A stretch of 64,000 nt of DNA from contig NZ_FORR01000001.1 in NCBI RefSeq assembly GCF_900114055.1, positions 248,001-312,000 on the forward strand, written 5' to 3'. The stretch is from Thermoflavimicrobium dichotomicum (GTDB lineage: Bacteria > Bacillota > Bacilli > Thermoactinomycetales > Thermoactinomycetaceae). Of the stretch, positions 51,490 to 63,391 are shown one piece after another. Positions within the stretch are counted from its first letter, which is position 1. Each line of letters opens with the position of its first letter. Below the pieces are notes generated by a model. It was not told the DNA's origin and made no database searches. It saw only the letters and a list, made by a program, of their open reading frames with translations. The position numbers and the translations under genes were made by a program.

Positions 51490-52467
51490 TCAATAAAATT
51501 GGCTAAGGACCGGAATTTCCTTAAAAAGAGCCGTAAGAAAAATATTAAGAATCGCTAGAGGTAATAAAACCTTCCAGGCAAATTCCATCAGTTGATCAAC
51601 ACGAATACGTGGCATCGTTGCTCTCAACCAGAATAAGAAGAAAACAAAGAATAAAAATTTGAAAATGAACCATATAAGCGGAGGAATAAAAGTCAGGCCA
51701 AAAGGTGCACTCCAACCGCCGAAAAATAACAGGGTAATCAATGATGCCATCGCAAAAATATAGGTATACTCAGCGAGCATAAAGAAAGCAAAGCGGAAAC
51801 CTGAATACTCGGTGTGATATCCCGCTACCAGTTCAGACTCTGCCTCAGGCAAATCAAACGGGGTTCGGCTCAATTCGGCAATAGCTGCAATCAAGAAGAC
51901 AATAAAGCCAAGAAACTGTGGCAGTACAAACCAGACACCAGTCTGTTGCGCTTTGACGATCTCAGTCAAATTCAATGAACCAGCGCTCATTGCCACACCG
52001 ACCACTGACAACACCAAAGGAATTTCATAACTGATCATTTGGGCCGCTGAGCGCATACCGCCTAATAATGCATACTTGTTATTCGATGCCCATCCTCCCA
52101 ACAAAATGCCGATGGTGGTAATACTGGAGACAGCCATGTAGTAAAGAAGCCCTACAGCGATGTCAGCAAATTTCAGACTCTCTGTAAAAGGGATGACTGC
52201 CAAAACGGCAAAAGCAGGAGTATAGGCGATAATCGGCGCTAATTTAAATAAAGAGACATCCGCCTTTTGAGGGATTACATCCTCTTTGATTAACAGTTTC
52301 AATACATCCGCAACCGTTTGCAAAAGGCCCCAGGGTCCAACCTGATTAGGACCGACCCGATTTTGAATCCAACCGATCACTTTCCTCTCAAAAAAAATCG
52401 CATAGGTTACAAACCCCAATACAATGAAGAGTAGAACGACCGGGCCTAAAATCACAAAAAAATCCAT
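51490..52467 (-). CDS. nuoH: NADH-quinone oxidoreductase subunit H
   Basis: A 325-residue membrane subunit with eight helices: FERKVIGWIQNRVGPNQVGPWGLLQTVADVLKLLIKED, NKYALLGGMRSAAQMISYEIPL, RTPFDLPEAESELVAGYHTEYSGFRF and the LRATMPRIRVDQLMEFAWKVLLPLA end. It lines the quinone chamber with NuoB/D. The ATG shares one base with the nuoD stop. Confidence 0.97.
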   Translation of the reverse strand: MDFFVILGPVVLLFIVLGFVTYAIFFERKVIGWIQNRVGPNQVGPWGLLQTVADVLKLLIKEDVIPQKADVSLFKLAPIIAYTPAFAVLAVIPFTESLKFADIAVGLLYYMAVSSITTIGILLGGWASNNKYALLGGMRSAAQMISYEIPLVLSVVGVAMSAGSLNLTEIVKAQQTGVWFVLPQFLGFIVFLIAAIAELSRTPFDLPEAESELVAGYHTEYSGFRFAFFMLAEYTYIFAMASLITLLFFGGWSAPFGLTFIPPLIWFIFKFLFFVFFLFWLRATMPRIRVDQLMEFAWKVLLPLAILNIFLTALFKEIPVLSQFY

Positions 52468-53567
52468 TAGCAGTCCACCTCCCCAAGTACAATATCAATC
52501 CCACCCAAGATCGCTACAAGGTTGGCAATATTTTGCCCCTTGAGGAGTGCAGGCAAGATTTGCAAATTGTAAAATGAGGGGCGGCGGAACTTTAAACGCC
52601 AAGGTTTATCTTTGCCTTTACTGACAATATGGCAACCCAATTCACCTCTAGGTGATTCAATTCCCACATACACTTCCCCTTCCGGTACTCGTAACACCCG
52701 TGGAACTTTTGCCATGGTGCTGCCGCCTTCTGGAAATCCTTCCACAGCCTGTTCCACGATTTTAAGTGATTCGATAATCTCTTGCATCCGACAGTGATAT
52801 TTATCATACAAATCTCCCGTTTTTCCTACCGGAACATCGAAATCAAACCGATCATAAATCGAATATGGCTGATTTTTGCGCAAATCCCACTTTACTCCAG
52901 TACAGCGCAAATTGGCTCCTGATAATCCATAAGAAATAGCCATCTCTTGCGTTACAATTCCAATTCCTCTGGTACGTTGAATAAAAATTTCATTTCCTGA
53001 AATCAAACCATGATATTCTGGCATTTGATTGCGCATATATTTTACAAATTCCTTCACCTTGTCAAGCCAGCCAGGAGGTGCATCCCACTTCACACCACCA
53101 ACTCGCATATAGTTATAGGTTAACCGTGCTCCACACAATTCGTTAAAAAGATTCAGGATCTGTTCACGATCCCGGAAACAATAAAGAAATGGACTCATCG
53201 CTCCAATGTCAAGCAAATAGGTTCCTAACCAGACAAGATGGCTCGCCACACGATTGAGCTCCATCACAATGACCCGTAGAAATTCAGCCCTTTCGGGGAT
53301 TTCCAATTCCATGAGTGTTTCCGTGGCATGACAAATGGCATAATTGTTTGTCATCGCGGACAAATAATCCATCCGGTCCGTATATGGAATAATCTGCGTA
53401 TAGTTTAGATCTTCTGCCAATTTTTCTGTTCCCCGATGCAAATATCCTATGACAGGTTCCGCATCTTGAATGATTTCCCCATCAATTTTCACAACCAGAC
53501 GCAATACACCGTGGGTGCTTGGATGTTGTGGTCCCACGTTTAAAAGCATCTCTTCTGTACGTAGCAC
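52467..53567 (-). CDS. nuoD: NADH-quinone oxidoreductase subunit D
   Basis: A 366-residue 49-kDa-type subunit: LNVGPQHPSTHGVLRLVVKIDGE with the quinone-site His, IGYLHRGTEKLAE, PYTDRMDYLSAM, and EVYVGIESPRGELGCHIVS; the C-terminus ends in LGEVDC, the family end. It binds the quinone head group. GTG start with AGGAGG 8 bases upstream. Confidence 0.97.
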   Translation of the reverse strand: MLRTEEMLLNVGPQHPSTHGVLRLVVKIDGEIIQDAEPVIGYLHRGTEKLAEDLNYTQIIPYTDRMDYLSAMTNNYAICHATETLMELEIPERAEFLRVIVMELNRVASHLVWLGTYLLDIGAMSPFLYCFRDREQILNLFNELCGARLTYNYMRVGGVKWDAPPGWLDKVKEFVKYMRNQMPEYHGLISGNEIFIQRTRGIGIVTQEMAISYGLSGANLRCTGVKWDLRKNQPYSIYDRFDFDVPVGKTGDLYDKYHCRMQEIIESLKIVEQAVEGFPEGGSTMAKVPRVLRVPEGEVYVGIESPRGELGCHIVSKGKDKPWRLKFRRPSFYNLQILPALLKGQNIANLVAILGGIDIVLGEVDC

Positions 53568-53570
53568 CCC

Positions 53571-54437
53571 CTATACCTCCTTATCCAATGGTACATAATC
53601 TTTGCGCAAAGGATGTCCAACCCAATGATCTGGCAATAAGATTCGTTTTAAATCGGGATGATTTTCAAAATGAATGCCTAACAAATCATAGATCTCCCGC
53701 TCATTCCAATTAGCAGCATGCCACAGATGGACCACTGATGGAACCCTTGCTTCTTCCCGATCTGTTTTTATTCGAAAACATACGCGCTTCTCATGAGTGA
53801 ACGAATATAAATGGATAACGACTTCCATATGGGTTTCATAGTCAACCCCTGAATAGTTCTGTACATAATCAAAAGCCAAATCTGGATGCTTTTTAAACAG
53901 TTCGGCTACTGCCAGCCACCATTTGCTTTGAATAATCAGAGTGGGTAAGTGATTATTTACTCGATTGACAAACCCCTGCTCCACTGCCTCTTCATGCACC
54001 TGTTCCCTGATCAACTGTACATAACGGTCCAATGTCGGTTGTTCAGGGGATGGAGGCAACGGTTTTTCCTCTTTCACAGGCTTGGCGGCCGGGCGTGGTC
54101 TCGGTGTCGCTGACGGCTTTCCTTTTCCCGTTATAGCTGCTTGTGGTCCTTTGGGAAGCACTTCTTTATTCTCTTGCTTCAGTTCTCCAGATGGGGGAGT
54201 CGTTTCTTTTTTTGGATTTATGGAAGTTTGCTGCTGATCTGTTGAATTGGAAGATGATTCTTGATTTGCAATAGAAAGACGGGTTTCAGGTTTGTGCTCT
54301 TCTGCTGTGGATTGTTCTGAGGATGATGGAACATTTGGGAATCGTTCTGAACGACTCTCAGTCTGTTTTTTTTCTTCTTGTTCCAGTTCCTTTCCTTCTG
54401 TGGATTTTTTTTCAAATTCTTTTTCCTGTCCGCTCAC
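53571..54437 (-). CDS. nuoC: NADH-quinone oxidoreductase subunit C with a long N-terminal extension
   Basis: A 288-residue protein. Residues 130-288 match the 30-kDa NuoC domain: [19 protein letters not shown], the [39 protein letters not shown] signature. Residues 1-125 are Lys/Glu/Gln/Pro/Ser-rich and look disordered; the usual NuoC starts directly at the domain. Similar extensions are known in some Bacillales. Start GTG overlaps the nuoB stop (GTGA), with AAGGTGA upstream. Confidence 0.95.
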   Translation of the reverse strand: MSGQEKEFEKKSTEGKELEQEEKKQTESRSERFPNVPSSSEQSTAEEHKPETRLSIANQESSSNSTDQQQTSINPKKETTPPSGELKQENKEVLPKGPQAAITGKGKPSATPRPRPAAKPVKEEKPLPPSPEQPTLDRYVQLIREQVHEEAVEQGFVNRVNNHLPTLIIQSKWWLAVAELFKKHPDLAFDYVQNYSGVDYETHMEVVIHLYSFTHEKRVCFRIKTDREEARVPSVVHLWHAANWNEREIYDLLGIHFENHPDLKRILLPDHWVGHPLRKDYVPLDKEV

Positions 54438-54952
54438 TCACTCGTCACCTTCTTCCCGGTTCGCGCTTCATAACGAATTTTTTCCTGTAATTTATGGATA
54501 CCGTAAATTAAAGCAGCAGGATTGGGTGGACATCCTGGAATATAAACATCGACGGGAACAACTTGATCCACTCCCTTTACTACTGCATAGGATTTCACAT
54601 AAGGGCCTCCCGCAGTGGCACAAGAGCCCATTGCAATCACCCATTTCGGTTCGGGCATCTGATCATAGAGCCTGCGTAGCAGAGGGGCCATTTTTTTCGT
54701 TACTGTGCCGGCGACAATCATCAAATCCGATTGACGTGGTGAAGCGCGAAACATCACACCAAAACGATCCAGATCATAATGAGAGGCACCTGTTCCCATC
54801 ATTTCAATTGCACAACAGGCCAAACCAAAAGTGAGCGGCCATATGGAATTGCTACGAGCCCAAGCTTTAATCCTTTCCAAATTGGTTGTCAAAACATTCC
54901 GCTTAATCTCCTCTTCTTCAAACGGAGTAATGTTTTCCAAATTCATCTCCAT
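54434..54952 (-). CDS. nuoB: NADH-quinone oxidoreductase subunit B (4Fe-4S)
   Basis: A 172-residue PSST-type subunit holding the terminal N2 cluster: [16 protein letters not shown] with the two adjacent Cys, [35 protein letters not shown] and [17 protein letters not shown]. It passes electrons to quinone. I chose the ATG at 54952 with AAGGTG 5 bases upstream; a second ATG at 54946 overlaps the nuoA stop as ATGA and is also possible. Confidence 0.95.
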   Translation of the reverse strand: MEMNLENITPFEEEEIKRNVLTTNLERIKAWARSNSIWPLTFGLACCAIEMMGTGASHYDLDRFGVMFRASPRQSDLMIVAGTVTKKMAPLLRRLYDQMPEPKWVIAMGSCATAGGPYVKSYAVVKGVDQVVPVDVYIPGCPPNPAALIYGIHKLQEKIRYEARTGKKVTSE

Positions 54953-55311
54953 TCCAGCACCTTCTTTTTCCAAGCGTAAATGAGACCAATCAGCAAAAAT
55001 AACACGAAAATCGTCATTTCTACTAAAATAAAAAGTCCCATTTCGGTACGTAACAAGTCGTAGGAAACAGCCCAAGGATACAGAAATACTGCTTCCACAT
55101 CAAAAATGACGAAAAGAAGCGCAAATAAATAATAACGGACATGAAATTGAACCCAACTGTCTCCCGTGGGATCCACACCACTTTCATAAGTAATAGCCTT
55201 TTCTGGCAAAGGACGATGTGGTCTTAGCAAGCGACCAAAAAACAAGGCGACCATAGGTAAAGCAATCCCCAGGAGAAAGAAGATGGCAAGGCTAAGATAA
55301 CTTTTTTCCAA
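54943..55311 (-). CDS. nuoA: NADH-quinone oxidoreductase subunit A
   Basis: A membrane subunit of about 122 residues with three helices: [21 protein letters not shown], the conserved [41 protein letters not shown], and a last helix near the C-terminus. First gene of the operon. The start is uncertain: no ATG fits. TTG at 55311 has AAAGGA about 12 bases upstream and gives a normal length; TTG codons at 55332 and 55320 are alternatives, with that SD then inside or too close. Confidence 0.9.
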   Translation of the reverse strand: MEKSYLSLAIFFLLGIALPMVALFFGRLLRPHRPLPEKAITYESGVDPTGDSWVQFHVRYYLFALLFVIFDVEAVFLYPWAVSYDLLRTEMGLFILVEMTIFVLFLLIGLIYAWKKKVLEWR

Positions 55312-55338
55312 ATAGACCAACCATCCTTTCAATTGTTG

Positions 55339-55354
55339 ATGGAAGCGCTATCAA
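55339..55354 (+). promoter_or_regulatory. Consensus cre (CcpA) site in the nuo leader
   Basis: ATGGAAGCGCTATCAA matches the cre consensus WTGNAANCGNWNNCAW at every position. It lies between the probable nuo transcription start (about 55391) and nuoA, where CcpA binding would block elongation. Confidence 0.65.
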
Positions 55355-55398
55355 CCCATTTGTTTTTTATTATTTTTTACCTTCACTAGATTGTAATG

Positions 55399-55427
55399 AT
55401 TATAACAAATGCCCTGAAAACTGTCTA
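55399..55427 (-). promoter_or_regulatory. Sigma-A promoter of the nuo operon
   Basis: On the minus strand TAGACA, 17 bases, TATAAT with a TG one base upstream of the -10 box. The -35 box matches 5 of 6 and the -10 box 6 of 6. Confidence 0.75.
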
Positions 55428-55705
55428 ACAAGACAAATCATTATTAAGAAAATTTAAATGCAAATTACATGGATTAACCAAATGTTATAGCCATTTTATT
55501 TAATTTTTTTAACAGGAATGTGAATAATTAAATATAAGTCATGAATATTTAATGTTCACACAATAAATATAATTCCATCTGTTTTTGACCGATGATGCCT
55601 AATAGCTTGATCCACATCTTTTTTATCATGAATCCTCATTCTCCAGCACAAAAATCAAATCCCTGCCTAAGCTACTCTAACCAGAAAAATGACATAAAAA
55701 GAATG
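55428..55705. other. AT-rich spacer between the atp and nuo operons
   Basis: About 280 AT-rich bases with no supported gene, RNA or clear repeat, upstream of the nuo promoter. Confidence 0.6.
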
Positions 55706-55736
55706 AACCCGTATCACTTCGATGGTGATACGGGTT
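55706..55736 (-). terminator. Terminator of the atp operon
   Basis: AACCCGTATCAC (55706-55717) pairs with the arm ending at 55736 (core GTGATACGGGTT), 6-base loop, with T-rich sequence on both strands. It lies about 80 bases past the atpC stop. Confidence 0.85.
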
Positions 55737-55814
55737 ATTTTTTGGGATTCAATGATTCATCGATACCCTTTTGGGCCAGCTCCTTTTTCCTCATCCAAAA
55801 ATAGCGAGTCAATC

Positions 55815-56216
55815 TTATTTATTGGCACTTTGTGCTACTTCCAACCGGTTCAAAGCACGTTTCAACGCACGCTCTGCTCGTGCCAAATCCCCTTCACTTT
55901 TAGCCAAACGCTCTTCTGCTCTTTCTTTGGCTCTTTTTGCCCGTTCGACATCGATATCACCAGCAAATTCGGCAGCTTGTGCCAAAATGGTCACTTTATC
56001 GGGCCGTACTTCGATAAAGCCACCACTGATGGCAATCTGTTCTTCCTGGCCATCTTTTTTTACACGCACAGCCGTAATTTGTAGTGGGCTAACAAGAGGA
56101 GCGTGCTTAGGTAATATACCGATGTCCCCGTTGGCAGCTCTTGTTATCACCATATCTACTTGATCAGAGTAGACAATCTTCTCTGGTGTCACGATGTCCA
56201 GCTGCATCTTACTCAT
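55815..56216 (-). CDS. atpC: ATP synthase F1 subunit epsilon
   Basis: A 133-residue epsilon subunit: N-terminal beta-sandwich with [40 protein letters not shown] and [19 protein letters not shown], then a C-terminal pair of helices rich in Arg/Glu/Lys. It couples the rotor to the catalytic head and can inhibit ATP hydrolysis. GGGGAGGG precedes the ATG. Confidence 0.96.
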   Translation of the reverse strand: MSKMQLDIVTPEKIVYSDQVDMVITRAANGDIGILPKHAPLVSPLQITAVRVKKDGQEEQIAISGGFIEVRPDKVTILAQAAEFAGDIDVERAKRAKERAEERLAKSEGDLARAERALKRALNRLEVAQSANK

Positions 56217-56277
56217 ACGGACATCCCTCCCCTATGTTCAATTAGGATGGGCTCTGACCAACGCATAAACAAAGGTT

Positions 56278-56302
56278 CCGGGGAGCTTCACCATCTCCCC
56301 GG
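56278..56302 (-). other. GC-rich hairpin between atpD and atpC
   Basis: CCGGGGAG (56278-56285) pairs with CTCCCCGG (56295-56302) with a 9-base loop and no T run. It sits in the 125-base gap between the two genes, so it may alter mRNA decay or translation of atpC. Confidence 0.6.
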
Positions 56303-56341
56303 TTTATCATCGAATGGTCTTGATCATCCAGCCGAAAAACG

Positions 56342-57769
<1,428 letters not shown>

Positions 57770-57815
57770 TTAAGCCACCAGATCTGTGCTTCGCCGCTCA
57801 TCCATCTAAATTGAT

Positions 57816-58688
57816 TTATTGCAAGGCATTTGCTCCCGCTACGATTTCCGCAATTTCCTGGGTAATCGCTGCCTGACGGGCTTTGTTGTATTCCAGTGTC
57901 AACTGCTCAATCATTTCTGTCGCATTATCCGTTGCATTACCCATCGCTGTCATTTGCGCTGCAAAATAACTTGCCTTCGCATCCATTAATGAACTATAAA
58001 TCAATGATTCCGCATAACGTGGCAAGATTTCAGCCAGTACTTCTTCCTGCGATGGTTCATATTCATAAAGGGTTTTCAGATCTCCTTCTTTTTCTTTGCT
58101 TTCAAACTGCTCTGTATCAAGAGGAAGCAAACGCTTTTCCGTTGGACGCTGAACGACCGGGTTAACAAACTCATTGTATAAGATATAGAGTTCATCATAT
58201 TTTCCTTCTTCATAAAGACCTACTGCGTTGCTGGCAATTTGTTTGATTTCAGCAAATGAAGGAGAATCAGACAGACCCGTTACACTTCCAATGACGGGAA
58301 GACCTTTCTTCTCCAAAAATGAAAGTCCTTTTCTTCCGATCACAAACAATACATACTCGTCTTGGCTTTGATGACGCTTTTTCAAGTTTTGCAGCAACAA
58401 ACGAAGCAGGTTTCCATCGTAACCCCCAGCCAAACCGCGGTCAGAGGTAATCACCAAATATCCTGTTTTATGGACAGGTCGAGAAACCAGCATCGGATGA
58501 TTACTTTTCGTGCCTTGTGCCAGATTCATGATAACTTCACGCATCTTATCAGCATATGGACGAGACGCTTCTGCTCGCTCCTGAGCACGGCGAAGTTTAG
58601 CTGCAGCTACCATTTTCATCGCACTGGTAATTTTCTTCGTATTTTCAACGGAACGAATTCGCCGTTTAATCTCTCGCATCTTTGCCAT
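57816..58688 (-). CDS. atpG: ATP synthase F1 subunit gamma
   Basis: A 290-residue gamma subunit: N-terminal helix [50 protein letters not shown] in the middle, and the C-terminal helix [44 protein letters not shown]. It is the rotating central shaft. Confidence 0.97.
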   Translation of the reverse strand: MAKMREIKRRIRSVENTKKITSAMKMVAAAKLRRAQERAEASRPYADKMREVIMNLAQGTKSNHPMLVSRPVHKTGYLVITSDRGLAGGYDGNLLRLLLQNLKKRHQSQDEYVLFVIGRKGLSFLEKKGLPVIGSVTGLSDSPSFAEIKQIASNAVGLYEEGKYDELYILYNEFVNPVVQRPTEKRLLPLDTEQFESKEKEGDLKTLYEYEPSQEEVLAEILPRYAESLIYSSLMDAKASYFAAQMTAMGNATDNATEMIEQLTLEYNKARQAAITQEIAEIVAGANALQ

Positions 58689-58771
58689 AACATTTCACCC
58701 GCCTTTCATCTACCGTTCGCTTCAGACCAGACTTGGAGGCCAAAAGCGAACGGCAAAGCTCTTACCGACCA

Positions 58772-60304
<1,533 letters not shown>

Positions 60305-60318
60305 CTAACCACTTCAAT

Positions 60319-60861
60319 TTATCCGACCTGACTTTGTTTTAAGCGCTCTTGAAAGCGACGCAGTTTCGTTCTCAGACTTCCATCATATAAACGATCACCA
60401 ATTTGTACTATTACACCGCCAAGGATATCTGAGTCCACCACATTTTTAATCTGAATTGTCTTGCCAATGAGCTTTTGAAAAGTTTGAACCAGTTCCTTCT
60501 GATCTTCATCAGACAGCGGGAAGGCGGAGGTAACAATGGCTTCAGCAACACCTTTGGCTTCATCAGATAAACGCTTATACTCTTTTAAAATCTCTTCTAG
60601 ATATCCTTCGCGTTGCCGATCCGTTAACAAGAAGAGGAAGTTCTGTGTGATCTCCGACAGATGCGAGAACACAGAGGAAAAAAGCTCTTTTTTCTTATCT
60701 GCTTCCGTCAGTGGATGGCTAAGCCATTCTCTGAGCGTTGGCAAGGAAGAAAAAGTCTCGACAATCAATGTGAGCTCTTCTTCCACCTGATCCAAAAGGT
60801 TTTTCTCCAAGGCGACTTCAAACATGGCTTTGGCATAGCGCTTTGCTACCACACTGCTCAT
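60319..60861 (-). CDS. atpH: ATP synthase F1 subunit delta
   Basis: A 180-residue delta subunit: VAKRYAKAMFEVALEKNLLDQVEEEL at the N-terminal helical domain and the C-terminal DSDILGGVIVQIGDRLYDGSLRTKLRRFQERL. It links F1 to the peripheral stalk. Its ATG overlaps the atpF stop as ATGA. Confidence 0.96.
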   Translation of the reverse strand: MSSVVAKRYAKAMFEVALEKNLLDQVEEELTLIVETFSSLPTLREWLSHPLTEADKKKELFSSVFSHLSEITQNFLFLLTDRQREGYLEEILKEYKRLSDEAKGVAEAIVTSAFPLSDEDQKELVQTFQKLIGKTIQIKNVVDSDILGGVIVQIGDRLYDGSLRTKLRRFQERLKQSQVG

Positions 60862-61346
60862 TGCAATCTTCCTACCTGTTCGAAGTAACGGTCAACAAGC
60901 TTGGATTGCCCTTTTTCGTCCAACTCTTTTTCGAGCAATTTGGATGCGAGTTGAACAGTGAGGGCCCCCACTTCATCACGCAGTGCAGCAATCGCCTTTT
61001 CTCTTTCCCGCTCGATTTCGAGCTTTGCCTCTTGGATCATACGCTCAGCTTGTTCCTTGGCTTCCAAAATGATTTTTTCTGCTTCTTTTTCTTTTTGCGC
61101 TTTTGCACGTTCAATCAATTCTTTTGCTTCTGTCTGAGCCTGTTTTAACAAAGCTTTTTGCTCTGCCAACAGCTCTTCAGCCTCTTGACGGCTTTTCTCA
61201 GCAGTAATAATCTGATTATCTATATAGTCCTGTCTCTTTTTCATCGTATCCAACAGCGGGCGTAACGCATATTTGGAAACGAGAAGCATTAGAATGATAA
61301 AAATAACCAGCTGAGCCAAAATTGTACCCCAAGTAAAGCTGATCAC
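60858..61346 (-). CDS. atpF: ATP synthase Fo subunit b
   Basis: A 162-residue subunit with one N-terminal helix (about 7-26) and a long charged coiled coil (35-150, Lys/Glu/Ala/Gln-rich). It forms the peripheral stalk as a dimer. GTG start with GGGAGTG 7 bases upstream. Confidence 0.95.
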   Translation of the reverse strand: MISFTWGTILAQLVIFIILMLLVSKYALRPLLDTMKKRQDYIDNQIITAEKSRQEAEELLAEQKALLKQAQTEAKELIERAKAQKEKEAEKIILEAKEQAERMIQEAKLEIEREREKAIAALRDEVGALTVQLASKLLEKELDEKGQSKLVDRYFEQVGRLQ

Positions 61347-61426
61347 TCTTAGTCACTCCCTTCGGTCTCAATATAACAGCGGGGGAGAAAACCGGTTTCC
61401 CCCGCCATACTATCCAGGATATGTTA

Positions 61427-61690
<264 letters not shown>

Positions 61691-61699
61691 TCATCATTT

Positions 61700-62464
61700 T
61701 TAGTGGTGATCCAAATAGATTTTCTGACCCATATACACATTTGCAAGAACCGTAAAGATATAGGCCTGCATTACTCCAACAAACAGCGAGAAGCCCATCC
61801 ATGCCATTAACGCAATACTGAGCGGCAAGCCAGCAAGACCTGAGGTAATCCCTTGTAACAGAATGGAGATCAGCACTTCACCCGCAAAGATGTTTGCCCA
61901 CAAACGCATCGCATGCGTTACCGGGTTTGAAATCGCTTCAACCAAATGAAGCAAACCCATGGGGGTGGCATAGCGAACTTTAAGGAATTTCCCCAAACCA
62001 TTTCTGGAGATCCCAATGATCGCTCCCACAATTGCGATCGCAAATGCCATAGAGAAGGTGACATTCATGTCAGCTGTCGGCGATTTTAGCCAAACAACTC
62101 CGTGGGCATTGCTTTCTTTCATCGTTTCTTGTGTAACCTGTAGAGCAGGAACTTCTGTGTGATGGTCTGATGTAACCAAGCTAATAACACCGATCTGATT
62201 GGCAACCAGAATAAACAAGAAAAGGGTAAAGGTAAAAGCGATATATCTTTCTGCATTTTTGTGATCATGCCCCATTCTTGCCATTCCACGCGCAAGATCT
62301 ACAAGCATTTCAAGACCGGCTTGTAATTTGCCAGGTTTCATAGCCAATCTGCGCGTTGCCATGATCGTAATAACGAAAACAATAATTGCTGCTAACAGCG
62401 AACCAATGATAACAGTTACATCAAAGGTTAATCCAAACAGTTCAAGCTTTGGAGTGATTTCCAT
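61700..62464 (-). CDS. atpB: ATP synthase Fo subunit a
   Basis: A 254-residue membrane subunit with about six helices. The essential Arg lies in ISNPVTHAMRLWANIFAGEVL, and MQAYIFTVLANVYMG lies near the C-terminus. It forms the proton half-channels against the c ring. It overlaps atpI by 23 bases, suggesting coupled translation. Confidence 0.97.
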   Translation of the reverse strand: MEITPKLELFGLTFDVTVIIGSLLAAIIVFVITIMATRRLAMKPGKLQAGLEMLVDLARGMARMGHDHKNAERYIAFTFTLFLFILVANQIGVISLVTSDHHTEVPALQVTQETMKESNAHGVVWLKSPTADMNVTFSMAFAIAIVGAIIGISRNGLGKFLKVRYATPMGLLHLVEAISNPVTHAMRLWANIFAGEVLISILLQGITSGLAGLPLSIALMAWMGFSLFVGVMQAYIFTVLANVYMGQKIYLDHH

Positions 62465-62867
62465 CTTTATCTTTCACCCCCTTTGTTTCCTGCTTTTTCT
62501 TTTGAAAAATGGCTACAGCTAAAGGAAGTATATAGCAAACTGGTAAGCCCATCGCAAAACCCTTTGGATCAAAATACTGCGGGTTTGTAGCAATAATAAT
62601 CGCAGCGAGGGTTACCATGAGATAACGATTGATCACGCCTAACCCACTGATCCTCTTACCATTTGTAGCAATTGCCTGTTCACCTGAAATGCGAAGTCTT
62701 CGTGCCAAATGCAGTATATTGTATAAACCTACTGAGATTCCTAGAACCGCTCCTGCAACAATTGGTTTGAAATTTGGCGGGGTTAAGAACCACATGATCA
62801 ATAAGGTTATGAGGATTCCAACAGCGAGGAGCATAACCTGACGGCGAATGGTATGCAATTCATTCAA
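62442..62867 (-). CDS. atpI: ATP synthase subunit I
   Basis: A 141-residue protein with about four membrane helices (QVMLLAVGILITLLIMWFL, IVAGAVLGISVGLYNILHLARRL and on). Position just before atpB and the topology fit AtpI, which helps assemble the c ring and may bind Mg2+. TTG start with AAAGGA about 10 bases upstream. Its Lys-rich C-terminus overlaps the atpB start. Confidence 0.9.
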   Translation of the reverse strand: MNELHTIRRQVMLLAVGILITLLIMWFLTPPNFKPIVAGAVLGISVGLYNILHLARRLRISGEQAIATNGKRISGLGVINRYLMVTLAAIIIATNPQYFDPKGFAMGLPVCYILPLAVAIFQKKKQETKGVKDKDGNHSKA

Positions 62868-62873
62868 GGGGAA

Positions 62874-63104
62874 TCATTCCTTTAATAAGGCTTTAAAAGT
62901 TAAGGCAGCACTTGTAAAGCCAAGTCCTAACCCTATGAATAACCCCACCGCCAGCATGATGGGCTTGGTATTCCAAACAGCATCCAGCTGTTGTCCTAGC
63001 CAGGCTCCACCCACTGTGAGGATAATCACTTCCATACCCACAGCTCCAACCGTCGCGACAATGCGCCAAAAATTACCTTGTGAATTCTTCACAATATCAC
63101 CCAT
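62874..63104 (-). CDS. atpZ: AtpZ-like small membrane protein
   Basis: A 76-residue protein with two helices: VATVGAVGMEVIILTVGGAWLGQQLDA and PIMLAVGLFIGLGLGFTSAALTFKALLKE. Size, helices and place at the head of the atp operon fit AtpZ/'ATP synthase gene 1', thought to work with AtpI in Mg2+ supply or assembly. No strong SD precedes the ATG. Confidence 0.85.
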   Translation of the reverse strand: MGDIVKNSQGNFWRIVATVGAVGMEVIILTVGGAWLGQQLDAVWNTKPIMLAVGLFIGLGLGFTSAALTFKALLKE

Positions 63105-63200
63105 AGGAATAGATAAAAAAGAAAGGTTAAAACACGTGGGGATTGAAACGAAGGTTTAGATTGGATTATGGGTATCTTGGTAAGAGGCTTTCCCCTGCCT

Positions 63201-63230
63201 ATGGTATCTGATGCTATATATAGATGTCAA
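63201..63230 (-). promoter_or_regulatory. Probable sigma-A promoter of the atp operon
   Basis: On the minus strand TTGACA (perfect -35), 18 bases, TACCAT. It lies about 97 bases before atpZ. Confidence 0.55.
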
Positions 63231-63321
63231 TGTTTTCTTTTACAGATTTATGAACAATTCGTCACATTTATACACTGCACCCACAAAGCCGAACCTGAAA
63301 AACTCTGATATTTTCGCTTTA

Positions 63322-63387
63322 TCTCTTTTATTCTCCAATATTCTCTTTTATTCTTGAAAATCATTTTCCGTTGAAATTTTTTCCGTT
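63322..63387. repeat. Two pairs of short direct repeats
   Basis: TCTCTTTTATTCT occurs at 63322-63334 and 63342-63354 (20-base period). TTTTCCGTT occurs at 63364-63372 and 63379-63387. They fill the spacer between the upp stop and the atp promoter. Confidence 0.6.
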
Positions 63388-63391
63388 TTTA

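Noticed and set aside
63322-63354. CRISPR-like repeat
   Set aside because: Only two 13-base copies with a 7-base gap; no array.
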